Origin: Solirubrobacterales bacterium
GTDB lineage: Bacteria; Actinomycetota; Thermoleophilia; Solirubrobacterales; 70-9
NCBI GenBank assembly: GCA_009379895.1
Contig: WHSW01000004.1
Location: forward strand, 1-55,234
DNA: 55,234 nucleotides
Reading direction: 5' to 3'
Positions within the stretch are counted from its first letter, which is position 1. Every line of letters begins with the position of its first letter. A program made the translations under genes and the position numbers. Shown here one piece after another: positions 7,381 to 17,733 of this stretch. The notes beneath the pieces were generated by a model. It saw only the letters and a list, made by a program, of their open reading frames with translations, was not told the origin of the DNA and ran no database searches.

Positions 7381-8733
7381 ATGGCAGACGAGCGCCCGCG
7401 AAGCGCCGAGGACGTGATCAAGGCCGCGCAGGAGAGCGACGTCCGCTTCATCCGCCTCTGGTTCACCGATGTCCTCGGCCAGCTCAAGAGCTTCTCGATC
7501 AACTCCTCGGAGCTCGAGGACGCCTTCGAGGGCGGGATGGGCTTCGACGGCTCCTCGATCACCGGCTTCAACCCGATCGAGGAGTCGGACATGATCGCGA
7601 TGCCCGACCCGTCGAGCTTCGCGGTGCTGCCGTGGCGCCCGGAGGAGAAGTCGACCGCCCGGATGTTCTGCGACGTCCAGGTCCCGGGCGGGGAGCCCTA
7701 TGAGGGCGATCCGCGCTGGATCCTGCGCCGGGCCCTGCAACGCGCCTCGGAGCTCGGCTTCGACGACTACAACATCGGCCCGGAGCTCGAGTACTTCTAC
7801 TTCAAGGACGCGCGCCCCGAAGGCGGCACGCCCGAGATCCTCGACGAGGGCGGCTACTTCGACCTGACCACGCTCGACGCGGGCTCCGACGTCCGCCGCG
7901 AGACAGTCCTCGCCCTCGAGCAGCTCGGGATCCACGTGGAGTACACCCACCACGAGGTCGGTCCCTCCCAGCACGAGGTCGACATGCGCTACAAGGGCGC
8001 GCTCGCGATGTCTGACGACTGCATGACCTACCGGATCGTGGTCAAGGAGTACGCGATGAAGTACGGCATGCACGCGACCTTCATGCCCAAGCCCCTGTTC
8101 GGCGAGAACGGCTCCGGCATGCACGTGCACCAGTCGCTGTCGAAGGACGGGCGCAACGCCTTCTATGACCCCGACGACCAGTACTTCCTCTCGCAGACTG
8201 CGAAGGCGTTCATCGCCGGCCAGCTGCGCCACGCACGCGAGATCTCACCCCTGTTCGCCCAGTGGGTGAACTCCTACAAGCGGCTGGTCCCCGGCTTCGA
8301 GGCCCCCGTCTACCTCGCCTGGTCGCGGCGCAACCGCTCGGCGCTGATCCGGGTGCCGCTCTATCACCCGGGCAAGGAGCAGGCGACCCGTGCCGAGCTG
8401 CGCTGCCCGGACCCGGCGAGCAACCCGTACCTTTGCTTCGCGGGCATGCTCCACGCCGGGCTGGAGGGCATCGAGAAGGGCTACGAGCTGCCCGAGCCGA
8501 TGGAGCAGAACCTCTATCACCTGACCCCGGAGGAGCGCACCCAGCGGGGGATCGAACAGCTCCCCGAGACGCTCGGGGAGGCGATCGAGCTCGCCTCCGA
8601 GTCCGAGCTCGTGCTCCGCACGCTCGGCGAGCACACCTTCAAGCGCTTCATCGAGATCAAGCGCGAGGAGTGGGAGGAGTACCGCGTCCAGGTGACGCCC
8701 TGGGAGCTCGAGCGCTTCCTGCCGATCCTCTGA
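7381..8733 (+). CDS. glnA: glutamine synthetase type I
   Basis: A 450-residue ATP-dependent enzyme that condenses glutamate and ammonia, central to nitrogen assimilation. The N-terminal beta-grasp includes the latch-type GMGFDGSSITGF. The catalytic barrel has the metal/ATP motifs NIGPELEYFYF, EVGPSQHEVDMRY and the flexible-loop NGSGMHVHQSL; substrate residues appear in LVPGFEAPVYLAWSRRNRS. The length and lack of the 25-residue insertion fit GSI-alpha rather than the 469-residue beta form. The Tyr at the adenylylation position is kept in NLYHLTPEE, but control by adenylylation is not typical of alpha enzymes. ATG at 7381 follows an AGGAGG ribosome site 4 bp upstream. Glutamate from the proline operon could feed it. 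Confidence 0.96.
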   Translation: MADERPRSAEDVIKAAQESDVRFIRLWFTDVLGQLKSFSINSSELEDAFEGGMGFDGSSITGFNPIEESDMIAMPDPSSFAVLPWRPEEKSTARMFCDVQVPGGEPYEGDPRWILRRALQRASELGFDDYNIGPELEYFYFKDARPEGGTPEILDEGGYFDLTTLDAGSDVRRETVLALEQLGIHVEYTHHEVGPSQHEVDMRYKGALAMSDDCMTYRIVVKEYAMKYGMHATFMPKPLFGENGSGMHVHQSLSKDGRNAFYDPDDQYFLSQTAKAFIAGQLRHAREISPLFAQWVNSYKRLVPGFEAPVYLAWSRRNRSALIRVPLYHPGKEQATRAELRCPDPASNPYLCFAGMLHAGLEGIEKGYELPEPMEQNLYHLTPEERTQRGIEQLPETLGEAIELASESELVLRTLGEHTFKRFIEIKREEWEEYRVQVTPWELERFLPIL

Positions 8734-8772
8734 CGCTCGGCGTCGCGCCGCGCCGGGCCGGCGCCTTGTGGC

Positions 8773-10038
8773 TCAGCCGGACCCGCCCGCGTCGGGCGCG
8801 GCAGCGATCGGCTCCGGCACCCGCGAGCGCGCGTAGCGGTTGGCGAGCGCGGTGGCCAATGCCAGTGCGATCACGGCGGCGCCGAAGATCCGGAAGGTGG
8901 GCTCGAGCCCGAGCTCCGCGGCCACGAAGCCGGCGATCACGGCGGGGATCGAGATCGAGACGTAGGCGACGATGTAGAAGGCCGACATCACCGCGGCGCG
9001 CTGGTCGGGCGGGCTGGCGGTGGAGACGGCGCGAACGGCGCCCATGAACGCGACGCCGAACCCCGCGCCCGCGACGATCGACCCGGCGAAGAAGAGGGGC
9101 GCCGACTCCGGCGACAGCGCCGCCACCGTGATCGCCATGCCGAGCGCGAGGGCGAGCAGCCCGCCCCCGATTGCCCGATCGGTGTCGAGGTTTCGGAACG
9201 CGGCCTGGCTCAGCGCGCCCGTGCCCCCGAGCGCGAAGATCGCCGCGCCGCCGACCAGGTGGCTGGTGCTGTGCAGCATGTCGGTCGCCAGCGACGGCGC
9301 CAGCGACAGGTACACGCCGCCGATCGACCAGGAGGCGATCACGCCGCCGCTGGCGATCACGAACGGGGTGCGGACCGCGCGGGGAATGCGCGGGCGCTGC
9401 GGGCGGAGACGAGGTCGGGCGGCGCGGGCGACCGGCTCGGGGAGCGCCAGGGTGCCGACCAGCGCGACGGCGAACAGGCCGAAGAGGACCGCGTAGGGGG
9501 TCACCCGCGGGTCGGGCGCGAGCTGGACGAGCAGCGAGGAGACGAGCGCGCCAAATCCGAGTCCGGCGGCCGAGCCGACCCCGTTGACGAGCGCGGCCTG
9601 ACGGGCGTCGCCGCGGGGATGGAGGTCGAGCAGCGCGGCCCCGGCGGCGCCGAGCGCGGCGCCGGTCGCCAGGCCCTGGAGCGCCCGGGCGGCGAACAGC
9701 CAGGCGACCGACTGGGCCGCCATGAACAGGACCGTCGAGCCGAGGAGCGCGATCAGGGCGCCGATCAGCACCGGACGCCGACCGAGCTCGTCCGAGAGCC
9801 GCCCGATCAGCAGCAGGGCGGCCAGGACGCCGACCGCGTAGGTCGCGTAGACGCTGGTCAGGGTGACGGTCGAGAAATGCCAGCGGGCGGCGTAGTCGCC
9901 GTAAAGGGGCGTCGGCGTCGCGGAGGCGAACAGGGCGAGGGTGATGATCCCGCCGACCAGCGCGAAGGCAAGGGGCAGCGAGAGGCGGCGGGAATCCTGC
10001 GGACTGGGGTTCGAGGCTCCGGGGAGGCGACCGATCAC
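8773..10038 (-). CDS. MFS transporter, probable drug or metabolite efflux
   Basis: A 421-residue major facilitator protein with about 12 hydrophobic helices. The loop 2-3 signature is GRLSDELGRRPVLIG. The second half begins near 225 after a basic central loop (ARPRLRPQRPRIPRAV). The first helices (LALFASATPTPLYGDYAARWHF) resemble the YbiF/CynX-like or multidrug branches. GTG at 10038 is the start. An ArsR-type regulator is encoded 98 bp upstream on the same strand and probably controls it. The substrate cannot be read from the sequence. Confidence 0.82.
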   Translation of the reverse strand: MIGRLPGASNPSPQDSRRLSLPLAFALVGGIITLALFASATPTPLYGDYAARWHFSTVTLTSVYATYAVGVLAALLLIGRLSDELGRRPVLIGALIALLGSTVLFMAAQSVAWLFAARALQGLATGAALGAAGAALLDLHPRGDARQAALVNGVGSAAGLGFGALVSSLLVQLAPDPRVTPYAVLFGLFAVALVGTLALPEPVARAARPRLRPQRPRIPRAVRTPFVIASGGVIASWSIGGVYLSLAPSLATDMLHSTSHLVGGAAIFALGGTGALSQAAFRNLDTDRAIGGGLLALALGMAITVAALSPESAPLFFAGSIVAGAGFGVAFMGAVRAVSTASPPDQRAAVMSAFYIVAYVSISIPAVIAGFVAAELGLEPTFRIFGAAVIALALATALANRYARSRVPEPIAAAPDAGGSG

Positions 10039-10073
10039 GCTTAGAAGCCTATCGAACTATCGAAGCAAGTCGT

Positions 10074-10088
10074 GTGACGATTGGTCAC
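10074..10088. promoter_or_regulatory. possible ArsR-family operator
   Basis: GTGAC-gattg-GTCAC is a perfect 5-bp inverted repeat in the 98-bp gap between the ArsR-type gene and the MFS gene, and two ATCGAA direct repeats lie nearby at 10053-10067. Weak evidence; the position is what makes it worth noting. Confidence 0.3.
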
Positions 10089-10136
10089 TGAAGGGCGGGG
10101 GCCGGAGGCGACCGGGGCCGGCCAGCGTGGCGGCGG

Positions 10137-10454
10137 TCAGGCGGGTGCCGGCGCCGCGGCGACCACCGACTCGAGCAGGCCCGGGAACCGCGCTTCGAGC
10201 TCCTCGCGGCGCAGCGACGTGTGGCGGCACTTGCCGTCGATCCGGGTCCGGGTCACACCCGCCTCGCGCAGCACTCGGAAGTGGTGCGAGAGGGTCGCCG
10301 CCGAGACGCCACCGGGTGCTTCGAAGGAGCCGCAGGTCCGCTCCCCCTCGGCGGCGAGAGTGCGGACGATGAACAGCCGGGTGGGATCGCTGAGCGCGTG
10401 CAGGACGGAGACCAGCTCGAGCTCCTCGACGGGGGGATGGAACGGTTCGCGCAC
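10137..10454 (-). CDS. ArsR-family winged-helix repressor
   Basis: A 105-residue single-domain regulator. The fold runs ELELVSVLHALSDPTRLFIVRTL, then a helix-turn-helix around VSAATLSHHFRVLREAGV and the wing TRTRIDGKCRHTSL. The segment GERTCGSFEAPGG sits where alpha-3 metal-sensing ArsR proteins carry their cysteines, but only one Cys is there and a second in GKCRH, so metal sensing is uncertain. GTG at 10454 gives the start. It precedes the MFS gene on the same strand and probably represses the pair. Confidence 0.87.
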   Translation of the reverse strand: MREPFHPPVEELELVSVLHALSDPTRLFIVRTLAAEGERTCGSFEAPGGVSAATLSHHFRVLREAGVTRTRIDGKCRHTSLRREELEARFPGLLESVVAAAPAPA

Positions 10455-10506
10455 GCGACCAGCATACCTCTGTTCGATCTGCGCCTAAGCGTCGAACCCA
10501 GCCGCG

Positions 10507-11334
10507 CTACAGCGAGTACACGCGGCGGGCGTTCTCGCCCAGGTACAGGCGCTCGGTCTCCTCGTCGAGGCCGAGCTCGGCGAGGCCCTCGAGGCAGCGC
10601 GCCGGCGCGATCATCGGCCAGTTGGAGCCGAACAGGACCCGGGTGCGCCCCCGACCGCGCAGCCACTCGACGAACGGCCCGGGCAGCCGGCGCACCGTGT
10701 AGGCGGAGGTGTCGACGTAGAGGTTCTCGTACTTGGTCGTCAGGGAGACGATCTCGTCGACCCACGGAAATCCCACGTGCCCGCCGACGACGACGAGCTC
10801 GGGAAACTCGAGCAGCACGTGGTCGAGGTAGGGGATCGGGCGCCCGGGCTCGGAGGGCCGCAGCGGGCCGGTGTGGCCGACCTGGGTGCAGAACGGCACC
10901 CCGGCCTCCACGCAGGCGGCGTAGACCGGGTAGAAGCGCCGGTCGTCGGGCGGCAGGTTCCAGAGCCAGGGCAGGGCGCGGACCGCGACGAAGCCGAGCT
11001 CCTCGACGCAGCGCCGGACCTCCCGCACCGCGGCCATCGGGTCGTTGAGGTCGACCGAGGCGACGCCACGAAAGCGCTCGGGTGCCGCCTCGATGAAGCC
11101 GGCGACCTCGTCGTTGGAGATCAGGGCGCCGCTCGGGCCGTGCCAGGCGTTGAGCAGCGCGAGCTCGACCCCGGCCTCCTCCATCGCCGCCACGGTCGAC
11201 TCGAGCGGCGGCGCCTCCCTGCGGTTGCCGGTCCAGCGCAAGAGCGTGGCCAGCCACGGCTCGGCCATGAACCGCTCGGTCGGGTGCTGCGCCCAGGCGT
11301 CGACGATGGGCGCCGCGCGGGCCTGCTCGGACAC
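10507..11334 (-). CDS. amidohydrolase-2 (ACMSD-like) TIM-barrel protein with degenerate metal motif
   Basis: A 275-residue TIM-barrel protein of the amidohydrolase-related superfamily. Conserved pieces are the beta-5/6 strands VPFCTQVGHTGPL and LVVVGGHVGFPWVDE, and the C-terminal FGSNWPMI followed by LYLGENARRVY. The N-terminal metal-binding DxHxH is replaced by DAWAQH, and the usual aspartate of FGSDxP is Asn. Both changes weaken metal binding, so it may work with fewer ligands, as lactonase-like members can, or may be inactive. The start is GTG at 11334. It lies 20 bp after the SnoaL-like gene on the same strand and is probably cotranscribed. Substrate unknown. Confidence 0.78.
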   Translation of the reverse strand: MSEQARAAPIVDAWAQHPTERFMAEPWLATLLRWTGNRREAPPLESTVAAMEEAGVELALLNAWHGPSGALISNDEVAGFIEAAPERFRGVASVDLNDPMAAVREVRRCVEELGFVAVRALPWLWNLPPDDRRFYPVYAACVEAGVPFCTQVGHTGPLRPSEPGRPIPYLDHVLLEFPELVVVGGHVGFPWVDEIVSLTTKYENLYVDTSAYTVRRLPGPFVEWLRGRGRTRVLFGSNWPMIAPARCLEGLAELGLDEETERLYLGENARRVYSL

Positions 11335-11353
11335 GGGCCTCGCGCCGGGGCGC

Positions 11354-11884
11354 TCAGCCCTCGCGCAGCTTGCGAAGCGCGGCGGCGGCCGCCGTCCTGG
11401 CGTTGAAGGCGCCGGTCACCGCGCGGTCGGCCAACGAGCCCTGCTTGGGGAGCATGCCGAGCTGCTGGGCGAGGTCGGTGCCGCTGGTGTAGGCGTTGTT
11501 CTCGACGATCTGACCGTCGACGACGCGCAGCATGTCGCAGCCCTCGACCACGACCGGGGCCCCCGTGGGCGCAAGGCCCTGGAAGTGGCCCGGGCCGGAG
11601 AAGGTCGCCGCGGTGCGCCAACGGACGCCCGCGTTCTGTCCACTCGCGGCGAGCTCCAGGACCTCGAACTCCCAGTCCGGGAAGGCGGCGAACAGGTTGG
11701 CGAAGAACTGCGTGACCCCGCCCGGCGCCTCCAGCTCGGCGAGCCCGTGCAGGTGGTCCGTGCCGCCGGGCTTCCAGAGCGCCGTCGCGGCCTCGAGATC
11801 CTGCTCGGCGAGCGCGGCGAAGTAGGCGCGCGCGACCTGCGCGGTCGTCATCGGCTTCTGCTCGGACTTGTCGTCGGCGGCCAC
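11354..11884 (-). CDS. SnoaL-like polyketide cyclase/ester cyclase family protein
   Basis: A 176-residue NTF2-fold protein. The alpha+beta cone begins AQVARAYFAALAEQDLEAATALWKPGG and continues through FPDWEFEVLELAASGQNAGVRWRTAATFSGP, with the typical family strand ending VVEGCDMLRVVDGQIVENNAYTSG. The C-terminal ~45 residues (AVTGAFNARTAAAAALRKL) form an added helix. GTG at 11884 was taken; an in-frame ATG 11 codons later is a real alternative. It is followed at once by the amidohydrolase, suggesting a two-gene unit. Catalysis in this fold is varied, so no reaction is assigned. Confidence 0.8.
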   Translation of the reverse strand: MAADDKSEQKPMTTAQVARAYFAALAEQDLEAATALWKPGGTDHLHGLAELEAPGGVTQFFANLFAAFPDWEFEVLELAASGQNAGVRWRTAATFSGPGHFQGLAPTGAPVVVEGCDMLRVVDGQIVENNAYTSGTDLAQQLGMLPKQGSLADRAVTGAFNARTAAAAALRKLREG

Positions 11885-11970
11885 GGTGGCAATCTATCCG
11901 GCTCTTCGGCGGCACGGCGGGCGCTTGCCGTCGCGCGGGGCGGTCGGGCACGCCGGCGCCGCCCGTGCGC

Positions 11971-13971
<2,001 letters not shown>

Positions 13972-14106
13972 GCCTTGAGGCTACCCGCGTCGCGCCGCGC
14001 GATTCGGCCTCGCCGGGCCGCGAGTAGCCGGGCCCGGGCTCGCGGCCGTCGGCGAGGTGAGCCGGGGGGGACCGGGCCGCCGCGACCTCGGCTACTGTCG
14101 CGGGGG

Positions 14107-15723
14107 GTGCGTGGCGAGGAATCGCAGAGCGGCGATCACGTCCGCGCCGAGGGTGAGCCGGTCCGGGCCGCGGAGCTGATCGCGGCGCTGTGCTTGGCGA
14201 CGGACCTCGGGATGGGCTTTCCGTTCGAGCACGGATTGCAGAGCACGCTGATCGCAATGCGGCTCGCCGACCGGCTGGGAGTCGATCACGAGACCGCCTC
14301 GCAGACCTACCACGCTTGCCTGCTCTCCCATTCGGGCTGTACCACCGATGCCCACGTCACCGCCGAGGTCTTCGGCGATTCGCTCACCGCTCATCTCCAC
14401 CCGGTCATGTACGGGACGCGACGCGAGGTCATGACCGGGATCGTCCGCGCGCTGCCCGACCCGGGGCGCGCGGCGCCCGTGCGCGCGCTTCAGGTTGCGC
14501 GGCGGCTGCCGAGGGCCGCGCGCGAGCAGCGACCGCACCTGGCCGCCATGTGCGAGGTGGCGGGGATGCTGGCCGACGGGCTGGGGCTTTCACCCTCGGT
14601 GCAGGGCCTGCTCGCCCACCTCACCGAGCGCTGGGACGGCAAGGGACCGCTCGGCCGGGCGAGGGGTGAGGAGATCCCGCTGCCGATGCGGATCGTCCAC
14701 GTCGCGACAGATGCCGCCTTTCAGCGTCTTCTCGGCGGCGCAGAGCACGCCGTCCGCCTGGTGCGCGAGCGCGCCGGGCACGCGTTCGACCCCGAGGTCG
14801 CCGCCTGCCTCACCGACGACGCCACGACGATCCTCGCGCTCGACCCGCCTGCGTCGGTGTGGGAGGAGACGCTCGAGGGCGAGCCGCGCCCGCCGCCGAT
14901 GCTCGCGGGCGAGGCGCTGGATCGCGCGCTGGCGGCGATGGGCGACTTCGCCGATCTCGTCTCGCCGTATCTGGCGGGTCACTCGCTCGGGGTGGCGCAG
15001 CTCGCGGCCGCGGCCGCGCGGCATTGCCGGATCGACGATGCCGGCGTGACCGCGATCCGGCGGGCGGCGCTCGTCCACGACCTCGGACGCGTCGCGGTCC
15101 AGCCGCGGATCTGGCAGGAGCCGCGGCCGCTGAGCGCGCACGAATGGGAGCAGGTGCGGCTGCACCCGTACCAGACCGAGCGCGTGCTGGCGCGCTCGCC
15201 GTTCCTGTCCGCGCTGGGCGCGGTTGCCGGCGCCCACCACGAGCGCCTCGACGGATCGGGCTATCACCGCGGGGCCGCGGGCGCGGAGCTCGCCCTGCCC
15301 GCTCGCCTGCAAGCCGCGGCGGACGCCTACCACGCGATGACCGAGCCGCGGCCCTACCGCGAGCCGTTGGCGCCAGATCGGGCCGCCGAGGAGCTGGCCG
15401 AGGCGGCGAACGCCGGACTTCTGGATGCCGACGCCGTCACCGCGGTGGTCGCGGCGGCCGGCCAGCGGGCGCCGCGGCTCGAGCGACCGGCGGGTCTGAC
15501 CGAGCGCGAGGCCGAGGTCGTCGGCATGCTCGCCCGCGGGCTGCAGACCAAGCAGGTCGCCCACGCGCTCGGGATCTCGGTCAAGACCGCCGACCGCCAC
15601 GTCCAGAACGCCTACCGCAAGATCGGCGTCTCGACCCGGGCGGCGGCGACCCTGTTTGCGATGGAGCACGGGCTGGTGGCATGGGGAGAACTCCCGATTG
15701 CCCGTGCCCCCGTTCGCTCGTAG
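14107..15723 (+). CDS. tandem HD-GYP-like signalling protein with C-terminal LuxR DNA-binding domain
   Basis: A 538-residue protein. Two HD-GYP-like halves are visible. The first (about 20-240) keeps ERWDGKGP and IPLPMRIVHVATDAAF but has lost the clear HD pair. The second (about 310-420) has LVHDLGRVAV, GAHHERLDGSGYHRG and LQAAADAYHAMTEPRPYREPL, close to the full HD-GYP signature except His for Asp in ADAYHAMT. Residues 463-525 are a LuxR/FixJ helix-turn-helix (GLTEREAEVVGMLARG ... KTADRHVQNAYRKIGVST). The layout suggests a phosphodiesterase-type sensor that acts directly on transcription. GTG at 14107 gives a start just before the domain; a TTG at 13975 is far less likely. Confidence 0.85.
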   Translation: MRGEESQSGDHVRAEGEPVRAAELIAALCLATDLGMGFPFEHGLQSTLIAMRLADRLGVDHETASQTYHACLLSHSGCTTDAHVTAEVFGDSLTAHLHPVMYGTRREVMTGIVRALPDPGRAAPVRALQVARRLPRAAREQRPHLAAMCEVAGMLADGLGLSPSVQGLLAHLTERWDGKGPLGRARGEEIPLPMRIVHVATDAAFQRLLGGAEHAVRLVRERAGHAFDPEVAACLTDDATTILALDPPASVWEETLEGEPRPPPMLAGEALDRALAAMGDFADLVSPYLAGHSLGVAQLAAAAARHCRIDDAGVTAIRRAALVHDLGRVAVQPRIWQEPRPLSAHEWEQVRLHPYQTERVLARSPFLSALGAVAGAHHERLDGSGYHRGAAGAELALPARLQAAADAYHAMTEPRPYREPLAPDRAAEELAEAANAGLLDADAVTAVVAAAGQRAPRLERPAGLTEREAEVVGMLARGLQTKQVAHALGISVKTADRHVQNAYRKIGVSTRAAATLFAMEHGLVAWGELPIARAPVRS

Positions 15724-15777
15724 CGTCGTCTGCGGCTCGGCAACCGCCGAGCGCCGGTACGAGGGGCGGAGGACGGG

Positions 15778-16626
15778 ATGGCAACCGAGGCGATTGAGGA
15801 CCAGCGGCGCGAGATCTACGAGATCGCCGAGGCGCTTGCTCCGACATGGGAGGCCCGCCGCGACGACATCGAGCGAGTCTGCGCGCCGGTTCGCGAGTGG
15901 ATGCTGCGTGAGCTGGCCCCGCGTGAGGGCGACACGGTCCTCGAGCTAGCCGCCGGCACCGGCGACACCGGCTTCGAGGCGGCCGCCCTCGTCGGCGAGG
16001 GCGGCCGGTTGATCGCCAGCGACTTCTCGCCGGCGATGCTGGAGGCATGCCGTAGGCGAGGCGCCGAGCTGGGGGCCCGCAACGTCGAATACCGCATCAT
16101 TGACGCCGAGCGGATCGAGCTCGAGGACCATGCGGTCGACGGCGTCCTGTGCCGGTTCGGCTACATGCTGATGGCGGACCCGGCCGCGGCCCTGGTGGAG
16201 GCGCGCCGCGTTCTGCGTCCGGGTGGGCGCCTGGCGCTGGCCGTCTGGGGCGCCCTCGAGCGAAACCCGTTCTTCGGGATCGTCGCGATCAGCCTCGTTC
16301 AGCACGGCCACCTGCCGCCGCCCGAGCCCCCGGGCCCGCCGGCCTTCAGCATGGCGAGCGCCGAGCGCACGAGCGGGCTGGTCGCGGGCTCGGGGTTTGG
16401 CGAGGTCCGGACCGAGGAGGTCTCGGTGGCGTTCGAGATCCCGGACGTCGACGAGTACCTGAGCGTCGTCGCCGACACATCCGGCCCGATCGGGCTCGCT
16501 CTGCGGGGGCTCTCGGATCCCGACAGGGCGGAGATCCGGGCCGAGGCCGAGGACTCGCTCGCGCGTTTCGCGGCCGAGCGCGGCTATGCGCTCCCCGGCG
16601 TCGTCCTCTGCGCGGTGGCGAGCTGA
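15778..16626 (+). CDS. class I SAM-dependent methyltransferase
   Basis: A 282-residue methyltransferase of the Methyltransf_11/UbiE style. Motif I is VLELAAGTGDTGFEAA, followed by the acidic beta-2 end LIASDFSPAMLEACRRRG, the motif II region IDAERIELEDHAVDGVLCRFGYMLM and post-II RVLRPGGRLALAVWG. The C-terminal cap (FSMASAERTSGLVAGSGFGEVRTEEVSVAFE) resembles polyketide or quinone methyltransferases. A GGAGGACGGG ribosome site precedes ATG at 15778. It lies 27 bp before an alpha/beta hydrolase on the same strand. Substrate unknown. Confidence 0.88.
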   Translation: MATEAIEDQRREIYEIAEALAPTWEARRDDIERVCAPVREWMLRELAPREGDTVLELAAGTGDTGFEAAALVGEGGRLIASDFSPAMLEACRRRGAELGARNVEYRIIDAERIELEDHAVDGVLCRFGYMLMADPAAALVEARRVLRPGGRLALAVWGALERNPFFGIVAISLVQHGHLPPPEPPGPPAFSMASAERTSGLVAGSGFGEVRTEEVSVAFEIPDVDEYLSVVADTSGPIGLALRGLSDPDRAEIRAEAEDSLARFAAERGYALPGVVLCAVAS

Positions 16627-16653
16627 GGGCAACGACTAGGGAGATGAGACGAG

Positions 16654-17733
16654 ATGATCGAGGAGAGGACTGGCTCGCCGGCGCTCGCTCAGTTCGAGGC
16701 GGCCGAGCGCGCGCTGTTTGAGCGCTACGGGTTCGGCCTCCAGGCGCGTCGGCTGGCCGTGCGTGAGCCCGCTCTGGCGGTGCGGGTCGTCGAGCGCGGC
16801 GAAGGGGATCCCCTCGTCTTCGTTCACGGCGGCGGCAGCACCGCCGCCGAGTGGGCGCCGCTCCTCGCCGAGCTTCACGACCACCGATGCCTGGCCGTCG
16901 ACCGCCCGGGCTGCGGCGCGACCGACCCGTTCGACTACACGGGAATCGACCTGCGCCGGCACGCGGTCGAGTTCCTGGCCGGGTTGCTCGATGGTCTCGA
17001 GCTGGAGCGAGCCTCGTTCGTCGCCAATTCGATGGGCGGCCTCTGGAGCCTGTGGCTCGCGCTCGAGCGACCCGAGCGGGTGTCGTCCCTGGCGCTGCTC
17101 GGCGCCCCGGCTGTGATCCTGGGCTCGAGCGCCCCGTTGCCGATGCGGCTGCTGGGCGTGCGCGGGCTCAACCGCCTGCTGCTTCGGCTCCAGCGGCCGA
17201 GCCGCAAGCAGATGCGTGGTGTCCTCGAACGGGTCGCCGGCGCGACGGCGCTCGAACGGATGTCGCCCGAGTTCGTCGAGGCTTCCCTTCGAGCCGAGCT
17301 CGTTCCCGGGGCCGAGCTCGCCGGGCGGACGCTGCTGGAGCGGGTGGTATCGCTTCGCGGCGCGAGGCTGCGCCTCGGCGAGGATGAGCTTCGCCGCATC
17401 CGCCAGCCGGTGCTGTTCGTCTGGGGCGACGAGGATGCCTTCGCCGGGCCGCAAGTTGGCCGGCGGGCCTGCGCCGTGATGCCGGACGCGATGCTCGAGG
17501 TGCTCGCGGGCGGCCACCTGCCGTGGTGGGACGAGCCGCGACGCTGCGCCGAGCTCGTCTCCTCCTTTGTGCGCTCGCCGGAGACGATTGCCGGACAGCG
17601 CGCTGCCAGCGTCCCCGGCCCCGATGGCCCCGCGCCTGCTCCCGCCCACCTGGACGCTGCTGCCGGGGAACGATCGCGGAGCGCCCACGGGCGACGATCG
17701 CCCCCCATCGAGCAACGAGGAGGAACCCCGTGA
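16654..17733 (+). CDS. alpha/beta-fold hydrolase
   Basis: A 359-residue hydrolase, subcellular location probably cytoplasmic. The oxyanion-hole loop is FVHGGGSTAAEW. The nucleophile elbow is ANSMGG, i.e. Ala replaces the first Gly of GxSxG. The acid is the Asp of WGDEDAFAGP and the His is in GGHLPWWDEP, so the triad is complete. The last ~50 residues (after SSFVRSPET) are Pro/Ala/Arg-rich and look disordered, an unusual tail for this family; they may reflect read-through of a spacer region. The stop codon overlaps the GTG of the delta-60 gene by 3 bases, suggesting translational coupling. Probably cotranscribed with the methyltransferase. Confidence 0.85.
   Translation: MIEERTGSPALAQFEAAERALFERYGFGLQARRLAVREPALAVRVVERGEGDPLVFVHGGGSTAAEWAPLLAELHDHRCLAVDRPGCGATDPFDYTGIDLRRHAVEFLAGLLDGLELERASFVANSMGGLWSLWLALERPERVSSLALLGAPAVILGSSAPLPMRLLGVRGLNRLLLRLQRPSRKQMRGVLERVAGATALERMSPEFVEASLRAELVPGAELAGRTLLERVVSLRGARLRLGEDELRRIRQPVLFVWGDEDAFAGPQVGRRACAVMPDAMLEVLAGGHLPWWDEPRRCAELVSSFVRSPETIAGQRAASVPGPDGPAPAPAHLDAAAGERSRSAHGRRSPPIEQRGGTP

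Noticed and set aside
13975-14106. Longer N-terminus of the HD-GYP/LuxR protein from a TTG
   Set aside because: The extra 44 residues are Arg/Gly/Pro-rich, have no ribosome site and overlap the promoter area of the divergent gene.
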